Below are positions 33,499 through 33,770 of a DNA stretch of 33,770 nt, in pieces. The position numbers and the translations under genes are program-made. How positions within the stretch are numbered: position 1 is the first letter of the stretch; every line of letters starts with the position of its first letter. This DNA comes from Sphingobacteriales bacterium (lineage in GTDB: Bacteria; Bacteroidota; Bacteroidia; Sphingobacteriales; Sphingobacteriaceae): assembly GCA_013298995.1 (NCBI GenBank), contig JAAFJW010000019.1, positions 1-33,770 of the forward strand, in the 5' to 3' direction. The notes under the pieces were generated by a model that saw only the letters and a program-made list of their open reading frames with translations, did not search any database and was not told where the DNA came from.

Positions 33499-33535
33499 CT
33501 TTGCGGTTAAAATAATTTTACGCTTTACCGCAAAG
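33499..33535. repeat. palindromic intergenic element (CTTTGCGGT type)
   Basis: Arms CTTTGCGGT (33499-33507) and ACCGCAAAG (33527-33535) enclose the smaller palindrome TAAAATAATTTTA. The related CACAAAGATTTACGGC follows directly. Similar TTTGCGGT-type palindromes recur between genes in many bacteria, so it is probably a dispersed REP-like element. Confidence 0.6.
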
Positions 33536-33740
33536 CACACAAAGATTTACGGCGTAATGGACATTTGTGGTGTTTTTTTTGAGACGTTAGTTCCATGTGG
33601 ACAAAAATGGTGGTGTAAATTTAGTAGGATTTTGTTGGGATAAAAAATCTATCGATATTTATAAAGTCAAGTGAAACGGAAACTAGCTCTGCTGGAGAGC
33701 AAAGGTTAGGGATAGCTTAGATGACCGACAAAAATGTCAA

Positions 33741-33770
33741 TCAATGGGCGAGATATTAACTGCCCATTGA
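33741..33770. repeat. inverted repeat at the window end
   Basis: TCAATGGGC (33741-33749) and GCCCATTGA (33762-33770) form a perfect 9-bp stem with a 12-nt loop. The element may continue past the window edge. Confidence 0.55.

Larger units (their letters stand above)
33380..33770. other. intergenic region upstream of rimP to the window end
   Basis: 391 bp with no supportable gene. It holds the rimP leader hairpin, a -7 box, a palindromic repeat (33499-33535) and a terminal inverted repeat (33741-33770). A small hairpin, GCTCT-GCTGG-AGAGC, lies near 33693. The last 100 bp could be part of an RNA gene or mobile element cut by the window edge, but it was not recognised. Confidence 0.55.

Noticed and set aside
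33437-33643. 68-codon plus-strand frame upstream of rimP
   Set aside because: It spans the promoter box and palindromic repeat and has no coding signature.

Overview
The window reads as a chromosomal segment of a member of the Bacteroidota, most likely a Sphingobacteriales-type heterotroph. The evidence is a SusC/SusD pair with an FG-GAP/UnbV lipoprotein, several TAnnTTTG-type -7 promoter boxes, start codons without clear Shine-Dalgarno sequences, AT-rich sequence, and Bacteroidota-style housekeeping proteins (RimP, NusA, IF-2, DnaG, MurF, a Thermus-type isocitrate dehydrogenase). Genus cannot be set from this alone.

Layout. 1-1196: 3' part of a CNNM/CorC membrane protein, convergent with an SDR oxidoreductase (1225-1947). 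2032-4202: a two-gene unit of a ParA-type ATPase and an AlbA_2 plus histidine-kinase-like ATPase protein that overlap by 4 nt; it is the most 'accessory' insertion among the housekeeping genes here. 4378-7170: a minus-strand run dnaG-yraN-acyl-CoA thioesterase; dnaG carries a 15-nt minisatellite in its linker. 7550-11967: a tightly coupled plus-strand ABC transporter-HlyD-TolC operon, whose ABC ATPase has lost most catalytic motifs. 11968-12256: a gene-free stretch full of palindromes. 12257-20249: a minus-strand SusC-SusD-FG-GAP/UnbV lipoprotein uptake locus with a terminator-like hairpin before the last gene. 20624-24842: plus-strand murF, then sbtA-icd-small helical protein. 25144-27387: a minus-strand operon of an O-methyltransferase, a LysM glucosaminidase lipoprotein and an uncharacterised secreted protein, divergent from a MazG-like pyrophosphohydrolase (27479-27805). 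27806-28566: an IS graveyard with a decayed IS1634/IS4-type transposase, a local duplication, and one copy of a repeat also found at 12.2 kb. 28567-33379: the translation/transcription operon rimP-nusA-infB, minus strand, with a promoter-like box and a hairpin in its leader. 33380-33770: intergenic, with palindromic elements and no supportable gene.

How the genes work together. Most units are ordinary: replication priming, wall synthesis, core translation, nutrient capture at the outer membrane, and envelope-spanning export. The less ordinary parts are the ParA/AlbA_2 pair, the degenerate ABC exporter ATPase, the coupling of a bicarbonate transporter to isocitrate dehydrogenase without its usual SbtB partner, the leader hairpin of the nusA operon, and several families of small intergenic palindromes. 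No CRISPR array, tRNA, rRNA or intact mobile element was seen. All family assignments come from motif recognition by eye; no database search was run.
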